DNA of 64,000 bases from Petasospora fabianii. Its lineage: Eukaryota; Ascomycota; Saccharomycetes; Phaffomycetales; Wickerhamomycetaceae. The position numbers were made by a program, and so were the translations under genes. The stretch covers positions 1,922,001 to 1,986,000 of the forward strand of contig CP048715.1 in the NCBI GenBank assembly GCA_022641835.1. Direction: 5' to 3'. Below are positions 31,135 through 40,547 of the stretch, piece after piece (the stretch's first letter is position 1; the number at the start of each line of letters is the position of its first letter). The notes beneath the pieces were generated by a model. It did no database searches. It was not told where the DNA came from and worked only from the letters and a program-made list of their open reading frames with translations.

Positions 31135-31860
31135 TCAGTTGGACTTCGGTCCCCACTTGACGCCAAGGAAACCAGTATTTGGATCTCTTGATCCCAGGAG
31201 TTTTGGCTTTGGTGGGGCAATGATGTAATGTCTCTTCTCACCAGGGACATCGAGGTAGATATAGGAGTACTCTGGATGGAGTACATCTGCCTGGACAGTC
31301 TCCAGTTGCACTGAGCCATGTTTAGCCTTACTCTCAACGTGGAATCTCATAAAGAGATGTTCCTTTCCAGACTTGTCGACACGACGAGTCGAAGCAATTG
31401 GTCTGTTTCTGGTCCATTTGTTATCACTGGACTCACCATATGCCTTAAGTCTTGCACCTGGTTCCATCTTTAAGAGTTCCTGAGCTTTGATATCCTTTTC
31501 AATGAGACCCACAGCCTTGTTGAATACTTGAGTGTCTCCCGATGGGAGTACAATCTCCGCAACGACGAGATAGATGACGAGACCAGCGAGTGCTGTAGCT
31601 CCCAGAACAACGGTGGTGGCGAATGCAAATGTCGAAGCGGTCTTTATGCGGATCCAAAGCGGAATATTTGGCTTTTTAGAGGCAGAGCCAGCAGTGCTGG
31701 AGGATGATGTGGAAGTGGCGTTGAGGCATCGTGATGTCGTTGAGAACCGAGCTCGTTGAAGTGTGAGAGGACGCACCGTTGGGGCCAATTGGAGGGCCGA
31801 AAGTGGATTCAAAGAGCGCACAGCCTGTGCGCGGGCAAGGGATGGGACTCTGGTGAACAT
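31135..31860 (-). CDS. TIM21: TIM23-complex subunit Tim21
   Basis: Tim21 is an inner-membrane subunit of the presequence translocase; its intermembrane-space domain contacts the TOM complex and links TIM23 to respiratory complexes. I start at the ATG at 31860 (241 residues), which gives an Arg-rich amphipathic presequence (MFTRVPSLARAQAVRS); the frame is open further upstream but the extension is not presequence-like. One membrane span lies at about 77-101. The C-terminal domain carries the family pattern around GARLKAYGESSDNKWTRNRP and FLGVKWGPK. It is divergent from BOS1 with 211 bp between start codons. Confidence 0.92.
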   Translation of the reverse strand: MFTRVPSLARAQAVRSLNPLSALQLAPTVRPLTLQRARFSTTSRCLNATSTSSSSTAGSASKKPNIPLWIRIKTASTFAFATTVVLGATALAGLVIYLVVAEIVLPSGDTQVFNKAVGLIEKDIKAQELLKMEPGARLKAYGESSDNKWTRNRPIASTRRVDKSGKEHLFMRFHVESKAKHGSVQLETVQADVLHPEYSYIYLDVPGEKRHYIIAPPKPKLLGSRDPNTGFLGVKWGPKSN

Positions 31861-32071
31861 GATGAGGCAGATCCGGTGGATTGACTGGGGAATCCAGAAG
31901 AGAAGAGACTTAGGGCTTCTGCTCATCAGTGTGGGCGCTTTTTTTTTCTTCTGCCGCGGGGTTCCAACAGACATGGCCGCGAACTGCGCGCCTGTTGATA
32001 GTTGTATACACGTCGTACATTGTCTCACACACTCTCTGTTTATACCGGATCAATCTATTACTCAAAGCGAG

Positions 32072-32806
32072 ATGGTGGGTTTCGTTGCTCTCCTGTGATC
32101 AAGCTAGCGTACTAACATCGCACAGAACTCCGTTTACAACCACGCGGTTAAACAAATTGCCGGCATCCGCAAGGACATGGCGTCGTTCGAGTCCAATCTC
32201 TCGACATCACCTCTGTCGATCCAGGGCTCCATTGCTGCGTCCCTAACTCAGCTCGGTCGTACCATTGATGACTACGAGGCATTCTCCAAGAACGAAACTG
32301 ACGAAGTGAAACTTGAGAAGGCAAATAATCGTATCAGGAACTTTCGCACGGAGATCAGTGAGTTGCGCAAGAAGTTTCAAGAGCTTAAGTCCAAGAGAGA
32401 TGAATTGACACAGGAGGCCAACAGGTCGGAGCTGATGAGAAGACATACCAGTACACAACAGAATACGGCATCTGATAATCCATTCTCCAGCAGTGGGTCG
32501 ACAAATGGCAGTGGGATGTCCCAAGCGGAGGGGATGTATAAGGAGCATCAATCACTTTCTAGAGGCAATGCCATGCTCGATGATATTTTGGAGATGGGTC
32601 ATGCCTCGTTCGATCAGCTGGTGGAGTCCAACCAGATACTGAAAGATATGCAGGTTAAGCTGACAGGAACACTTGGAACGCTCGGTGTATCACAGGAGAC
32701 GATAAGAACGATCACTAAAGTTGCCAAGACGGATAAGTTTATCTTTTATAGTGGTGCCTTCACCCTCTTCTTTTTGATCTACTTGTTCTGGAGATGGATG
32801 AAATAA
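32072..32806 (+). CDS. BOS1: ER-Golgi SNARE Bos1 (spliced after the ATG)
   Basis: Bos1 is the Qb-type SNARE needed for fusion of ER-derived vesicles with the Golgi. Exon 1 is only the ATG (32072-32074). The 51-nt intron (32075-32125) starts GTGGGT, has TACTAAC at 32110-32116 and ends CACAG. Exon 2 then gives MNSVYNHAVKQ, matching the MNALYNHAVKQ start of S. cerevisiae Bos1; starting at the internal ATG 32177 would lose these conserved residues. The 227-residue product has a SNARE motif (about 135-205, RGNAMLDDILEMGHASFDQL) and a C-terminal membrane anchor. S. cerevisiae BOS1 also has an intron immediately after its ATG, so the intron position is conserved. The 5' splice site is unusual for yeast. 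Confidence 0.93.
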
Positions 32807-32840
32807 TGAACGAATGTGCTGTTTCAATAAGTTAAAAATG

Positions 32841-32850
32841 TATTTACAGG
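32841..32850 (-). promoter_or_regulatory. FMP25: Puf3-type element in FMP25 3' UTR
   Basis: On the minus strand CCTGTAAATA matches the Puf3 consensus CNUGUAHAUA exactly, about 34-43 nt after the FMP25 stop. Puf3 binds mRNAs for mitochondrial proteins in S. cerevisiae, which fits this gene. The position also lies in the overlapping 3' region of the convergent gene BOS1. Confidence 0.5.
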
Positions 32851-32883
32851 GATAGAATAACATCGGTACTAATCCATAGATAA

Positions 32884-34761
32884 TCACTTGCTAGAGTAAT
32901 AAATAGCAGAATTGTTCACACCAGCAACAATGTGTTGATTCTCCTCAAGCTGCAATCTATTCACAAAGGTCATGTCCTTGTAAGTCTGAGCAGTGAAACC
33001 GGGCTCCACGATGGCTGGCGGACAAGTTGGCTTTGGAATTCTGTTTCTCTTACCGTTACCCAACTGAGCGCAATCGTTTGCACCCCAATATAAGACATCC
33101 TTATTTTGCAGCTTAATGAATGTGTGCTCCTGACCAGATGACCACTCAGAGATACCAATGGCAACCATCTCCCCCTTCTCAGTATCGTAATCCTCGAACT
33201 TGGCCAATTCACGGATCTTCACAGGATCAAACTGAGCATGAGTGAAGAGGTTATTACCAATCTGCCCTTTCAAATTTGTACCGAATCCAACGGTGAAGGC
33301 CTCGAAATCGTTTAGTCTCTGCTTAGCATCTGCAGTTCCTTTGATCAATTGATACATATAAGCAGGCTTGATGGTGGCGAAGGAGGTATCACCACCGGCA
33401 TGGATGTCAAGGACTTCAGGGAACATGTCACGACTTACGTGTTTCGAGAAAAGTTCCACCTTCTTTGGGAGAGTGACAAACTCTGTCTCATATGAGACTG
33501 GATGAGCTAATTGACCGTATGTGTTCTGGCCGAAGGAGTAAAGCTCACCATTGGAGTCGAGGGCGAGTGTGTGATGGTTTCCACAGGCGACCTTGGTGAT
33601 GAAACGTGGCTCAATGTGATCAATCTTACCTCTTGCAGTTCTTTGAATAAGATTGTTGAGCAATGTTATCTCATGTAATTGGTTTGGTGTTGGAGCCTTG
33701 GTGAAATGGGAGAACTCTGGGAGACCGTATTGGCCGAGAGATCTTTCTGGGGTGTCAAAGCCGGTGGCTGTGACAAAAGCACGACCTTTATCACTCAGGG
33801 CAACAAGGTGGTCCTTTCCTGCATCAATGCTGGTGATCTTCTCGTGCTTTTCAAGAACATTGGATGTGGACAATTTGGTATATGGCTTCATGGTCTTCTT
33901 GAAGTACCAGTTACGACTCTGCAAACCTGGCAGGGTCTTTTGGTTCTCGGCACTCTCTGGGATGACAAGGATCTCGTGCTTCTTTGTGAGGGCATAAATG
34001 ATACCTCTGGAGAGACGAGCCTGTGTGATGTTTTCACCCTTGACGGAGTATTGTGGGACAGCGTCATTGTTGTAACCCTTACCCCATTGAATGAGATCAC
34101 CCTTGTCATCGATGGCGAATGCACTTGTTTCTCCCATCACAACGGACTTCAAGATCTTGTTATCAAACCAGTCGTGTCTAATTGGGTTTCGCACTTCATC
34201 AACCTTCTTGTTCATGGAAGCAATGTAGTTGGCATTGTCACCCCAGACGTAAAGACCCGGGACAGAGGAGTCGTTCTCATTGGTGATGAGGGGCAGTTCG
34301 AATCCAGTCTTCTTCTTTTTCTTCTTTGGCAATTCGAATGGGATATCACCATCACCATTCCACCAGATTTTCAAAGCTGGCCACTTGGTGTAAAGGGCAT
34401 AACCACCGACGATACCACCAATTGTGAAGACACCAGCGAGCAATCCCTTGATGATCTCGATACGTTGATATCTCTTGAGTTCGTCATCAGAGCTCGAACG
34501 GTTCTTCTGGTCCCAGCCACGACGACCTTGCTCACCAGAGTCTTGGTAGAAGTCGTCAAAGTCACGCTCTGTCTTGGTTTCCGTGGATCTCTTAGCATAG
34601 TACGGTTGCTCTGTCAATCTCGAGCTCATCATCTCGGCTTCATCAAATTGCTGACCTGTGAGCTTATTGTCACTCTTGCGCAAAGGGGCAAGTCGACTGA
34701 AAGAGCGTACTGCCACTTTGGCAGTCACACCAGATGTGCGTACCAGTGACCGGGAGAACAT
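32884..34761 (-). CDS. FMP25: Mitochondrial RCC1-repeat protein Fmp25
   Basis: The 625-residue product has an N-terminal mitochondrial presequence (MFSRSLVRTSGVTAKVAVRS), one membrane span near residues 104-125 (GLLAGVFTIGGIVGGYALY), a lysine run before the soluble part, and RCC1-type repeats (VWGDN, LIQWGKGYN, YSFGQNTYGQLAHP, GFGTNLKGQIGN, YWGANDCAQLGNGKRN). S. cerevisiae Fmp25 is an inner-membrane protein needed for complex III assembly. I use the ATG at 34761. It converges with BOS1 (77 bp apart), as in S. cerevisiae chromosome XII, which supports the assignment. Confidence 0.9.
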   Translation of the reverse strand: MFSRSLVRTSGVTAKVAVRSFSRLAPLRKSDNKLTGQQFDEAEMMSSRLTEQPYYAKRSTETKTERDFDDFYQDSGEQGRRGWDQKNRSSSDDELKRYQRIEIIKGLLAGVFTIGGIVGGYALYTKWPALKIWWNGDGDIPFELPKKKKKKTGFELPLITNENDSSVPGLYVWGDNANYIASMNKKVDEVRNPIRHDWFDNKILKSVVMGETSAFAIDDKGDLIQWGKGYNNDAVPQYSVKGENITQARLSRGIIYALTKKHEILVIPESAENQKTLPGLQSRNWYFKKTMKPYTKLSTSNVLEKHEKITSIDAGKDHLVALSDKGRAFVTATGFDTPERSLGQYGLPEFSHFTKAPTPNQLHEITLLNNLIQRTARGKIDHIEPRFITKVACGNHHTLALDSNGELYSFGQNTYGQLAHPVSYETEFVTLPKKVELFSKHVSRDMFPEVLDIHAGGDTSFATIKPAYMYQLIKGTADAKQRLNDFEAFTVGFGTNLKGQIGNNLFTHAQFDPVKIRELAKFEDYDTEKGEMVAIGISEWSSGQEHTFIKLQNKDVLYWGANDCAQLGNGKRNRIPKPTCPPAIVEPGFTAQTYKDMTFVNRLQLEENQHIVAGVNNSAIYYSSK

Positions 34762-34953
34762 GGCCACTTGTGTCTTTTATTGTACCTTTGACTTCGAGGT
34801 TGGTGCTGCGATGTTGATTGATATGTCTAAAATTTTGTATGCGCCATTTCGAGACGTCAGAAATTCGATTGTGTGGAGAGCTTTCAAACTACACTCGACT
34901 TGGTGGCAAAGAGCACACATCAAGGCACGGAACCAAACTAAAAGCACAGGAGT

Positions 34954-35541
34954 ATGAACGTTATAGGATTACGACGCTTCCACACATCTACAGCTCTACG
35001 GGCGATGCATTTCGACACGCGCAAGTTCGTCGTGGAGCTCCAGAATGAAGGATTCTCTCAGCAACAAGCGGAAGGTGGTGTGCGTATCGTGAACAGGGCA
35101 CTTAACGACGGTATGCAGAGCATTGGGTCGAACCTGGTGTCCAAGGAGACACTATCGAAGCTGACATATCAGCAAAAGGTAGACTTCACGAAGCTGCGTG
35201 GTGAGTTGCAGACGATTGATCGTTCTGAGTTCTCGGAGATCCAGCATGAGAACGAACGGTTGAGGAACGATCTGGAGAAGGCAAAGACGAGGATCAGAGA
35301 AGAGATTACAAAGGCCAACGCTGGTGTAAGATTGGACTTGAACTTGGAGAAGGGAAGAATCAGAGAGGAAGGCTCACAGCATGAGCTTCACATGGCAGAA
35401 ATTGATACGCGTATCGACCAGGAGGTTACCAACATGAAAATGCAAATTGACGGGGTCAAGACACAAGTGATGCAATGGTTGATCGGTGTGTGCACTGGTA
35501 CTTTCGCCCTTGTGCTCGCATACGTGAGATTGCTTACTTGA
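34954..35541 (+). CDS. FMP32: Mitochondrial CCDC90-family protein Fmp32
   Basis: The 195-residue protein belongs to the CCDC90/DUF1640 family (MCUR1-related). It has a short presequence, the family opening FDTRKFVVELQNEGFSQQQAE, a long central coiled coil (about 75-165) and a single C-terminal membrane span (about 170-193). S. cerevisiae Fmp32 (about 207 residues) is a putative assembly factor for cytochrome c oxidase. The convergent neighbour SEC53 is also the neighbour of FMP32 in S. cerevisiae (chromosome VI), which favours FMP32 over its relative YLR283W. Confidence 0.85.
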   Translation: MNVIGLRRFHTSTALRAMHFDTRKFVVELQNEGFSQQQAEGGVRIVNRALNDGMQSIGSNLVSKETLSKLTYQQKVDFTKLRGELQTIDRSEFSEIQHENERLRNDLEKAKTRIREEITKANAGVRLDLNLEKGRIREEGSQHELHMAEIDTRIDQEVTNMKMQIDGVKTQVMQWLIGVCTGTFALVLAYVRLLT

Positions 35542-35675
35542 GAGTGCTAAACAATTCATATATTTATAATGTTCGTGATCACTGCACGTGTCTGTTTTGC
35601 CTTTTGATGCGAAAAGCAACAAACTACAGTGACATTGATACCAAGAGATCTATAACAGTTTATGCAAGTAGCTAT

Positions 35676-36428
35676 TTAAAAGAACAACTCCTTCAAGATT
35701 CTCATGGTGTCCTCTGGGGAGTTGACGGCGTGACCAATGGTTCTCTCGTCGTTGTAGATCTCGTAGTCGTTACCACCCTCGTAGGACTTGTCACCAAAGA
35801 AGTGAATCTCCTTGAAGCCCTCGTTAGCAACGTGCTGCAAGGCGTAAGTCTTATCCCAACCAGTTGGGAAGACATCGAAGGAGATCTGACCACCGATAGA
35901 GTAGGTCAAGGCGAGGTCTGGGAACTTCTCCTTCAAGGCAGCGACGAACTTCTCTCTAACCTTCTCCTTCTTGTCAAAGGCCTCAAACTCGTTTCTCTCA
36001 TCAGTGGAAGCATTTCTACCGATTGGGGAGACGTTGATCATACCGTTTCTAAACTCGAGGAAGGTACCACGTCTCTTTGGCAAATCAATGTTGGCCAAGT
36101 AGCCCAAGATAAACTTGGCGAGCTCGTTGTACTTCTCCTCACCAATCCAGTTGATGAAGGACTGGGAAGCGAGCTTCTGACCGAGCTTGTAGGCGGTCAA
36201 ACCGTTCTCAGAGAAGCAGTAGTCAAAGTCTTCGAGGACAGAGGAGCCGAGCTGCTCAACCTGCTTCTGCAAATCGGAGCCACCAACGAAACCAACGACA
36301 ACCTTCTCTCTAAGCTTGTGGAGGAGGCTCTTCATCTCCTCGGAGATCTGGAGTCTGGCTGGGGTCAAAGTACCGTCAACGTCGAAGAGGACGAGGACAT
36401 CTGGTTTCTCCTTGTTTGCGAAAGACAT
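35676..36428 (-). CDS. SEC53: Phosphomannomutase Sec53
   Basis: This cytosolic HAD-family enzyme converts mannose-6-phosphate to mannose-1-phosphate for GDP-mannose, and so feeds N- and O-glycosylation and GPI synthesis. The 250-residue protein has the catalytic motif [12 protein letters not shown] (D16 nucleophile, D18 acid/base), GFVGGSDL, the sugar-binding [19 protein letters not shown], and GWDKTYAL with [16 protein letters not shown] near the C-terminus. Codon bias is high. The product supports the glycosylation step handled by RFT1 in the same window. Confidence 0.97.
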   Translation of the reverse strand: MSFANKEKPDVLVLFDVDGTLTPARLQISEEMKSLLHKLREKVVVGFVGGSDLQKQVEQLGSSVLEDFDYCFSENGLTAYKLGQKLASQSFINWIGEEKYNELAKFILGYLANIDLPKRRGTFLEFRNGMINVSPIGRNASTDERNEFEAFDKKEKVREKFVAALKEKFPDLALTYSIGGQISFDVFPTGWDKTYALQHVANEGFKEIHFFGDKSYEGGNDYEIYNDERTIGHAVNSPEDTMRILKELFF

Positions 36429-37300
36429 TGTGTAGCTGTGTGTGTGACTGTGGGCGACTGTGTGGGGTCAAAGAGGCCAGCAGCGTTGTTGTTGACGTGT
36501 TGATGATCGGCGAGGTGAAATTAATTTTTGGGCACGCGTCCGTTCGGTTCCTGGGCGCGACTGAGAGCCTTAAGCCTTAAGCCTTAAGCCTTGAGACTAG
36601 GCATGAGATCGTGTGATTCATGGTGGATTGATATCTAGACAAGGTCTTATGGTGATTGGTTGTTGTGGGGTTGGTGTGTGCTTTGTAGCAGATGTGTCTA
36701 TTATCTAGCCTCCAGAGACCCACAGTTGCAGTTTAGGCCCTCCTACGGCTGATGAATGGCTCCACACGCGGCCAGGCTGATCTCCAGGAACGTTATGATA
36801 AAGCAAGTGCTGTCTTCACGGTGATATATTTTGTTCGATTAGACCACGAAGCTAGATCAAATTATTATTATGATTAGAATTGGTACTTAATCTTGAAACA
36901 CGTGTTGAATTCACTCATATCACACTGATCCGTCAATAGCACTGCCTGTGCTCTACAGCTTGACGCCATAGAAGACAAGATCATATAGCAATCATTAACA
37001 TCTTGAACTTGGTATCAATGAATAATGACCAGTGGTAACAAGAGTTGCTGTTTTAGATCTATGTTCCACCCTTGACAACACCTGGTATTAGCAATAAAGC
37101 AATGTGGTTACCAATCATCGCATTAGTAAGAATCCTGCCTTCCCCCGCCTGCCATAACACTCATCGCTATCTATACGCACTAACACAGCAATAGATGTGA
37201 TAAATGTGAAATATTTACACTACAATCAAGATTCAATATGACAAAACCCAATCATATTACACCTATAAAACCTTTCAAGTACTCAAACCTGTATGGAAAT
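36429..37300. other. Intergenic SEC53-RPL10, no gene supported
   Basis: This 0.87 kb interval contains the SEC53 promoter (a GTGTG-rich leader directly before the ATG) and the RPL10 3' region. A heptamer GCCTTAA is repeated three and a half times at 36567-36594. From about 36,830 it is AT-rich. No open frame looks real and I see no RNA gene. Confidence 0.45.
36567..36594. repeat. GCCTTAA heptamer tandem repeat
   Basis: Three full copies and one partial copy of GCCTTAA run head to tail about 140 bp upstream of the SEC53 start codon. The unit contains CTTAAG when joined, so each junction is a small palindrome. Confidence 0.7.
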
Positions 37301-37963
37301 TTAAGCCTGGAACTGGTAGTTTGGGAACTGTCTCAAGTTCTCCTCGAGTGGACCCTTCTTGGACAAGAACTTAACGAAAGCACCGTCATCCTTGACCTCA
37401 CCCAAGTTCTTTCTTCTGATGTACTCCTCTCTGTCCAAGTTGGTGAAACCCCACTTCTTAGAGAGAATGATCTTCTGCTGACCTGGGAATTTGTATCTAG
37501 CTCTTCTCAAACCCTCAATAGCAACCTCCTTGTTGGAGTCCTTGGTTCTGACAGAGAAGATAATCTGACCAATGTCAACACGAGCGGCAAGACCGTGTGG
37601 CTTACCCCAAGCACCTCTCATACCCTGCTGCAATCTATCGGCACCGGCACAAGACAACATCTTGTTGATTCTGAGAACGTGGAATGGGTGGACACGGACT
37701 CTCAAGTGGAAAGAGTCACGACCAGAGATCTTGGTGATGTACTTGTTAGCACAAATACGGGCAGCCTCGAGAGCCTCAGAGGAAAGCTGCTCAAGCTCGT
37801 TGGAGACGAGGTGAATACACAATGGGAAGTCGTCGACGGAGGCCTTCTTTCTACCCAAGTCGTAGATACGGATCTTAGAGTCTGGAACGGCTCTGTTGTA
37901 TCTAGACTTTGGGTATGGCTTGTTCTTCTGGTATCTGTAACATCTAGCTGGACGACGAGCCAT
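37301..37963 (-). CDS. RPL10: 60S ribosomal protein uL16 (Rpl10)
   Basis: uL16 is a core protein of the large subunit near the peptidyl-transferase centre, added late in the cytoplasm with Sqt1 and Nmd3. The 220-residue protein matches S. cerevisiae Rpl10 (221) nearly throughout: [21 protein letters not shown], the P-site loop region [19 protein letters not shown] and FTNLDREEY. There is no intron. Codon bias is high. It is divergent from BUD20 across 507 bp that contain a perfect Rap1-type box, an arrangement also found in S. cerevisiae. Confidence 0.98.
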   Translation of the reverse strand: MARRPARCYRYQKNKPYPKSRYNRAVPDSKIRIYDLGRKKASVDDFPLCIHLVSNELEQLSSEALEAARICANKYITKISGRDSFHLRVRVHPFHVLRINKMLSCAGADRLQQGMRGAWGKPHGLAARVDIGQIIFSVRTKDSNKEVAIEGLRRARYKFPGQQKIILSKKWGFTNLDREEYIRRKNLGEVKDDGAFVKFLSKKGPLEENLRQFPNYQFQA

Positions 37964-38165
37964 CTTGAATGTTGTTTGTTGGGTACAACCTCTCCTTAGA
38001 TGTGTGTGGTGTTGAGGGAGGCGAGTGTGCGTTTTTATGAAAAAAAGCTTCCCAACCGCGAACCACCACAGTGGCGCGCTCTGCTTAGAAATCCATAGTC
38101 AGTGCCCAGGGAAGCCCAAGCGTGCGCGCCGGAAAGTGATGGGAGACAGAAAAAAGTGACTGCTG

Positions 38166-38177
38166 GTGTATGGGTGT
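38166..38177 (+). promoter_or_regulatory. Rap1-type RPG box between RPL10 and BUD20
   Basis: GTGTATGGGTGT matches the canonical Rap1 site (ATGTATGGGTGT) at 11 of 12 bases. It lies 203 bp before the RPL10 ATG and 294 bp before the BUD20 ATG, in a shared divergent promoter. Rap1 boxes are the usual activators of ribosomal-protein genes in Saccharomycetaceae; in more distant yeasts this role can be taken by Tbf1, so the site is informative about lineage. Confidence 0.65.
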
Positions 38178-38470
38178 TTCGCCCAATTCGTGCTGGGGTG
38201 CGGGCAGCGCGCGCGACTGTTGCTTTAGACGCACTGGTTGGTGATCGGGTTTCTTGTCTGAAAAATTTCAGGGCTCTTGACTCTTTTGACACATCCGTTT
38301 TTGGCGGTGAAGATTGTCACTTTTTCTTATACACATCATTTAACGCTATCCAGCCAGATCAGGCAATCAAGCAGCTCATCGCGCGCCATACAAAAATTTT
38401 ATCTCTAGAGCTGCTGTGTGATAAGTGATACCCACATTAACAACGTGCCTCGGAGACCAATACAAACGCA

Positions 38471-38944
38471 ATGGGTAGATATTCCGTCAAGAGATATAAG
38501 ACAAAGAGAAGAACTAGAGATCTCGATCTCATCTACAACGACCTCGCTTCCAAGGAGTCCATCCTCAAGCTCAAGGACCAACCATTGGATGAGACTAAGC
38601 CAGGTATGGGACAGTTCTACTGCATCCATTGTGCAAAGTACTTTGAGAACGACCAATCCATTCAGTCACATTACAAATCCAAGATCCACAAGAGAAGAGT
38701 GAAAGAATTAAAGAGACCATACACACCTTTGGAATCTGAAGCTGCTTCTGGTTTGAACGTGGAGAAATTCTTGAAGGCCGTGGAGAAGCATAAGGAGAGA
38801 ATGGCCAACGAGGAACAGCATAAGGATGAAATTGAACAGTTGGTTAAGACTGATCACCCAAAGGGTATTATGCTGCAGGAACAGGAGGACCAGCTCAAGG
38901 AACAGGGCGTCCTTGAGGAAAAGGAAGTCATCATGGCTGAATAA
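38471..38944 (+). CDS. BUD20: Pre-60S shuttling factor Bud20
   Basis: Bud20 is a small zinc-finger protein that accompanies pre-60S particles out of the nucleus. The 157-residue product begins with the basic family signature MGRYSVKRYKTKRRTRDLDL and has one C2H2 finger, C51-x2-C54-x12-H67-x5-H73, followed by a helical, charged C-terminal part. It shares its promoter with RPL10, so two 60S genes are head to head, as in S. cerevisiae. Confidence 0.95.
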   Translation: MGRYSVKRYKTKRRTRDLDLIYNDLASKESILKLKDQPLDETKPGMGQFYCIHCAKYFENDQSIQSHYKSKIHKRRVKELKRPYTPLESEAASGLNVEKFLKAVEKHKERMANEEQHKDEIEQLVKTDHPKGIMLQEQEDQLKEQGVLEEKEVIMAE

Positions 38945-39152
38945 TTTATCAGCTTGTACATCATTTTGCATTCCCACGGGGGTCACCTTTGCCGGACTCC
39001 ATTCTTTCATGTCATTCTTACGTTTGTTTTCTTGCTGTTTTTTGGGGTTTCATTTCGGACGGATTTTACATTATAATGTTATCTTTTCATTCATCATCGT
39101 TGACGTCTATTGTTGATTTTGTAGCTTTGTCTATCCTCGCCAAAAAACACAA

Positions 39153-40142
39153 TCATGCATCAACTTCACCAAATTCCAAATGCATAGTCTCCTGAGCATG
39201 CTTAGAGGCATCCTTTTCACCTTTGAACTTATTCTGACAAACCAGACACTTGATTGTGAAAGTCTTGGTATTCGTAACATACCTGCTATTGTTCAACTTC
39301 TTCCCCAACTTCTGCACAGCATCAGCAAACTCGAATGCAATCTCAGAATCAATTCCGATCGCACACTCATCACCCTCTGTCGAGTTCAAATCACTCAGCG
39401 GTGTGTATGCCACAGTATCATAATGGATACCAGAATACAACAAGTAGATAAACCTTGGCATTCCTTCGTTGAATGAATACACCCTCGTGGTTTCCACATC
39501 GAGTGTGTGTATCGTGATGTTCAAGTACTTTGACAATATCTGCAATTCGATAGCGCCACCCCAACTCGTTGGCTTCTGGATCCAATCAATGTACTCATCA
39601 ACAGGCTTACCAAGGATAGCGGCGGAATAGGTGGATGTTGTATCAGAGCGGATGGCATCTGCCACGATGGAGCGGAGCTGGGAACCTTCTTCCATGTTAG
39701 ACATTACAGCGTAGGAAATCGAGCGGAAAAGACAAGAGTTGTCATCGGGAACACGTCTGAGGACGAGATATCCAACAGGCATCTGAATGTGAGGTATGTT
39801 TCCCTTTGGAGAGGATGACGCTGTGGTCTTGGATGCTGGAGTCGCCGCTGGCGGTACCGTGGCGTTTACTGTTGGCACAGCTGATGCAGCTACTGGGGCC
39901 GCCTCGGCCAGCTTGTCTTCCTCAACCATAAGTTTATCACCTGCTCTGATTCCGATATCCAGGAGAGACGCAGAAGGCTCGGTCATGTCCACAAGTTTTG
40001 GCGGGAACCCAGATCTCACCTTGATGCTTGTCGTTGTTGTCGTTCCACCATCGACGAGCTGCTGAACGAGCTGCCCGATAGTGGCGTTGTCATCAATCAC
40101 AACGACCTCCTGCTTCTCTGGAGTGACAACTTTGAGTCTCAT
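39153..40142 (-). CDS. OTU1: Deubiquitinase Otu1
   Basis: Otu1 is an OTU-family cysteine protease that works with Cdc48 and removes ubiquitin from substrates, for example in ER-associated degradation. From the ATG at 40142 the protein has 329 residues (301 in S. cerevisiae). An N-terminal UBX-like domain (1-76) is followed by a low-complexity Ala/Thr/Pro linker (77-112), the OTU core with PDDNSCLFRSI (D134, C137) and GIHYDTVAY (catalytic His), and a C-terminal C2H2 finger (CLVCQNKFKGEKDASKHAQETMH-type spacing). The frame is open upstream of 40142, but that part lacks similarity. It is divergent from the AMSH-type deubiquitinase, 405 bp away. Confidence 0.93.
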   Translation of the reverse strand: MRLKVVTPEKQEVVVIDDNATIGQLVQQLVDGGTTTTTSIKVRSGFPPKLVDMTEPSASLLDIGIRAGDKLMVEEDKLAEAAPVAASAVPTVNATVPPAATPASKTTASSSPKGNIPHIQMPVGYLVLRRVPDDNSCLFRSISYAVMSNMEEGSQLRSIVADAIRSDTTSTYSAAILGKPVDEYIDWIQKPTSWGGAIELQILSKYLNITIHTLDVETTRVYSFNEGMPRFIYLLYSGIHYDTVAYTPLSDLNSTEGDECAIGIDSEIAFEFADAVQKLGKKLNNSRYVTNTKTFTIKCLVCQNKFKGEKDASKHAQETMHLEFGEVDA

Positions 40143-40547
40143 ATCTGGGATGTATACTATGCTTGTGAAAGGGCAATCGGCGTGGGATTGGGGACGTTGG
40201 GTTAAAAGATCTCGGTATGTGGAGTGTGGTTTACATACGAATTCAAGTGGTGGCGATAAGCGCGGGGAATCGTGAGAGAGGCGGCAAGAGGTGGCAAATG
40301 AGTTTACACCAGAAACACACTTCAAAATCACTTGAATAAGATTTAAAGGAAACTCAGGAGCCAATATCAGATCGAAAAACCGATCATATCCAGCGAGCAA
40401 CTACTGCAATTTGGAGTTCTCCGCTACTTCGATAACCGCTGGTGGTCGCGCCTTCCCCAGTCCAAAAGTCCACCACTGTTTAATCAGGATACATGACCTT
40501 ACCACTGAGGAAGTTCACAGATCTACAACAGCACAACTGTAATTACC

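Noticed and set aside
32177-32806. Unspliced BOS1 starting at the ATG at 32177
   Set aside because: It would drop the conserved YNHAVKQ start, which is in frame after splicing from 32074 to 32126.
33679-34749. 356-codon plus-strand frame opposite FMP25
   Set aside because: It is a shadow of FMP25 on the other strand; FMP25 has clear RCC1 repeats and a presequence.
36567-36594. GCCTTAA repeat considered as telomere-like or CRISPR-like
   Set aside because: Only three and a half 7-bp units are present with no spacers; it is a simple promoter microsatellite.
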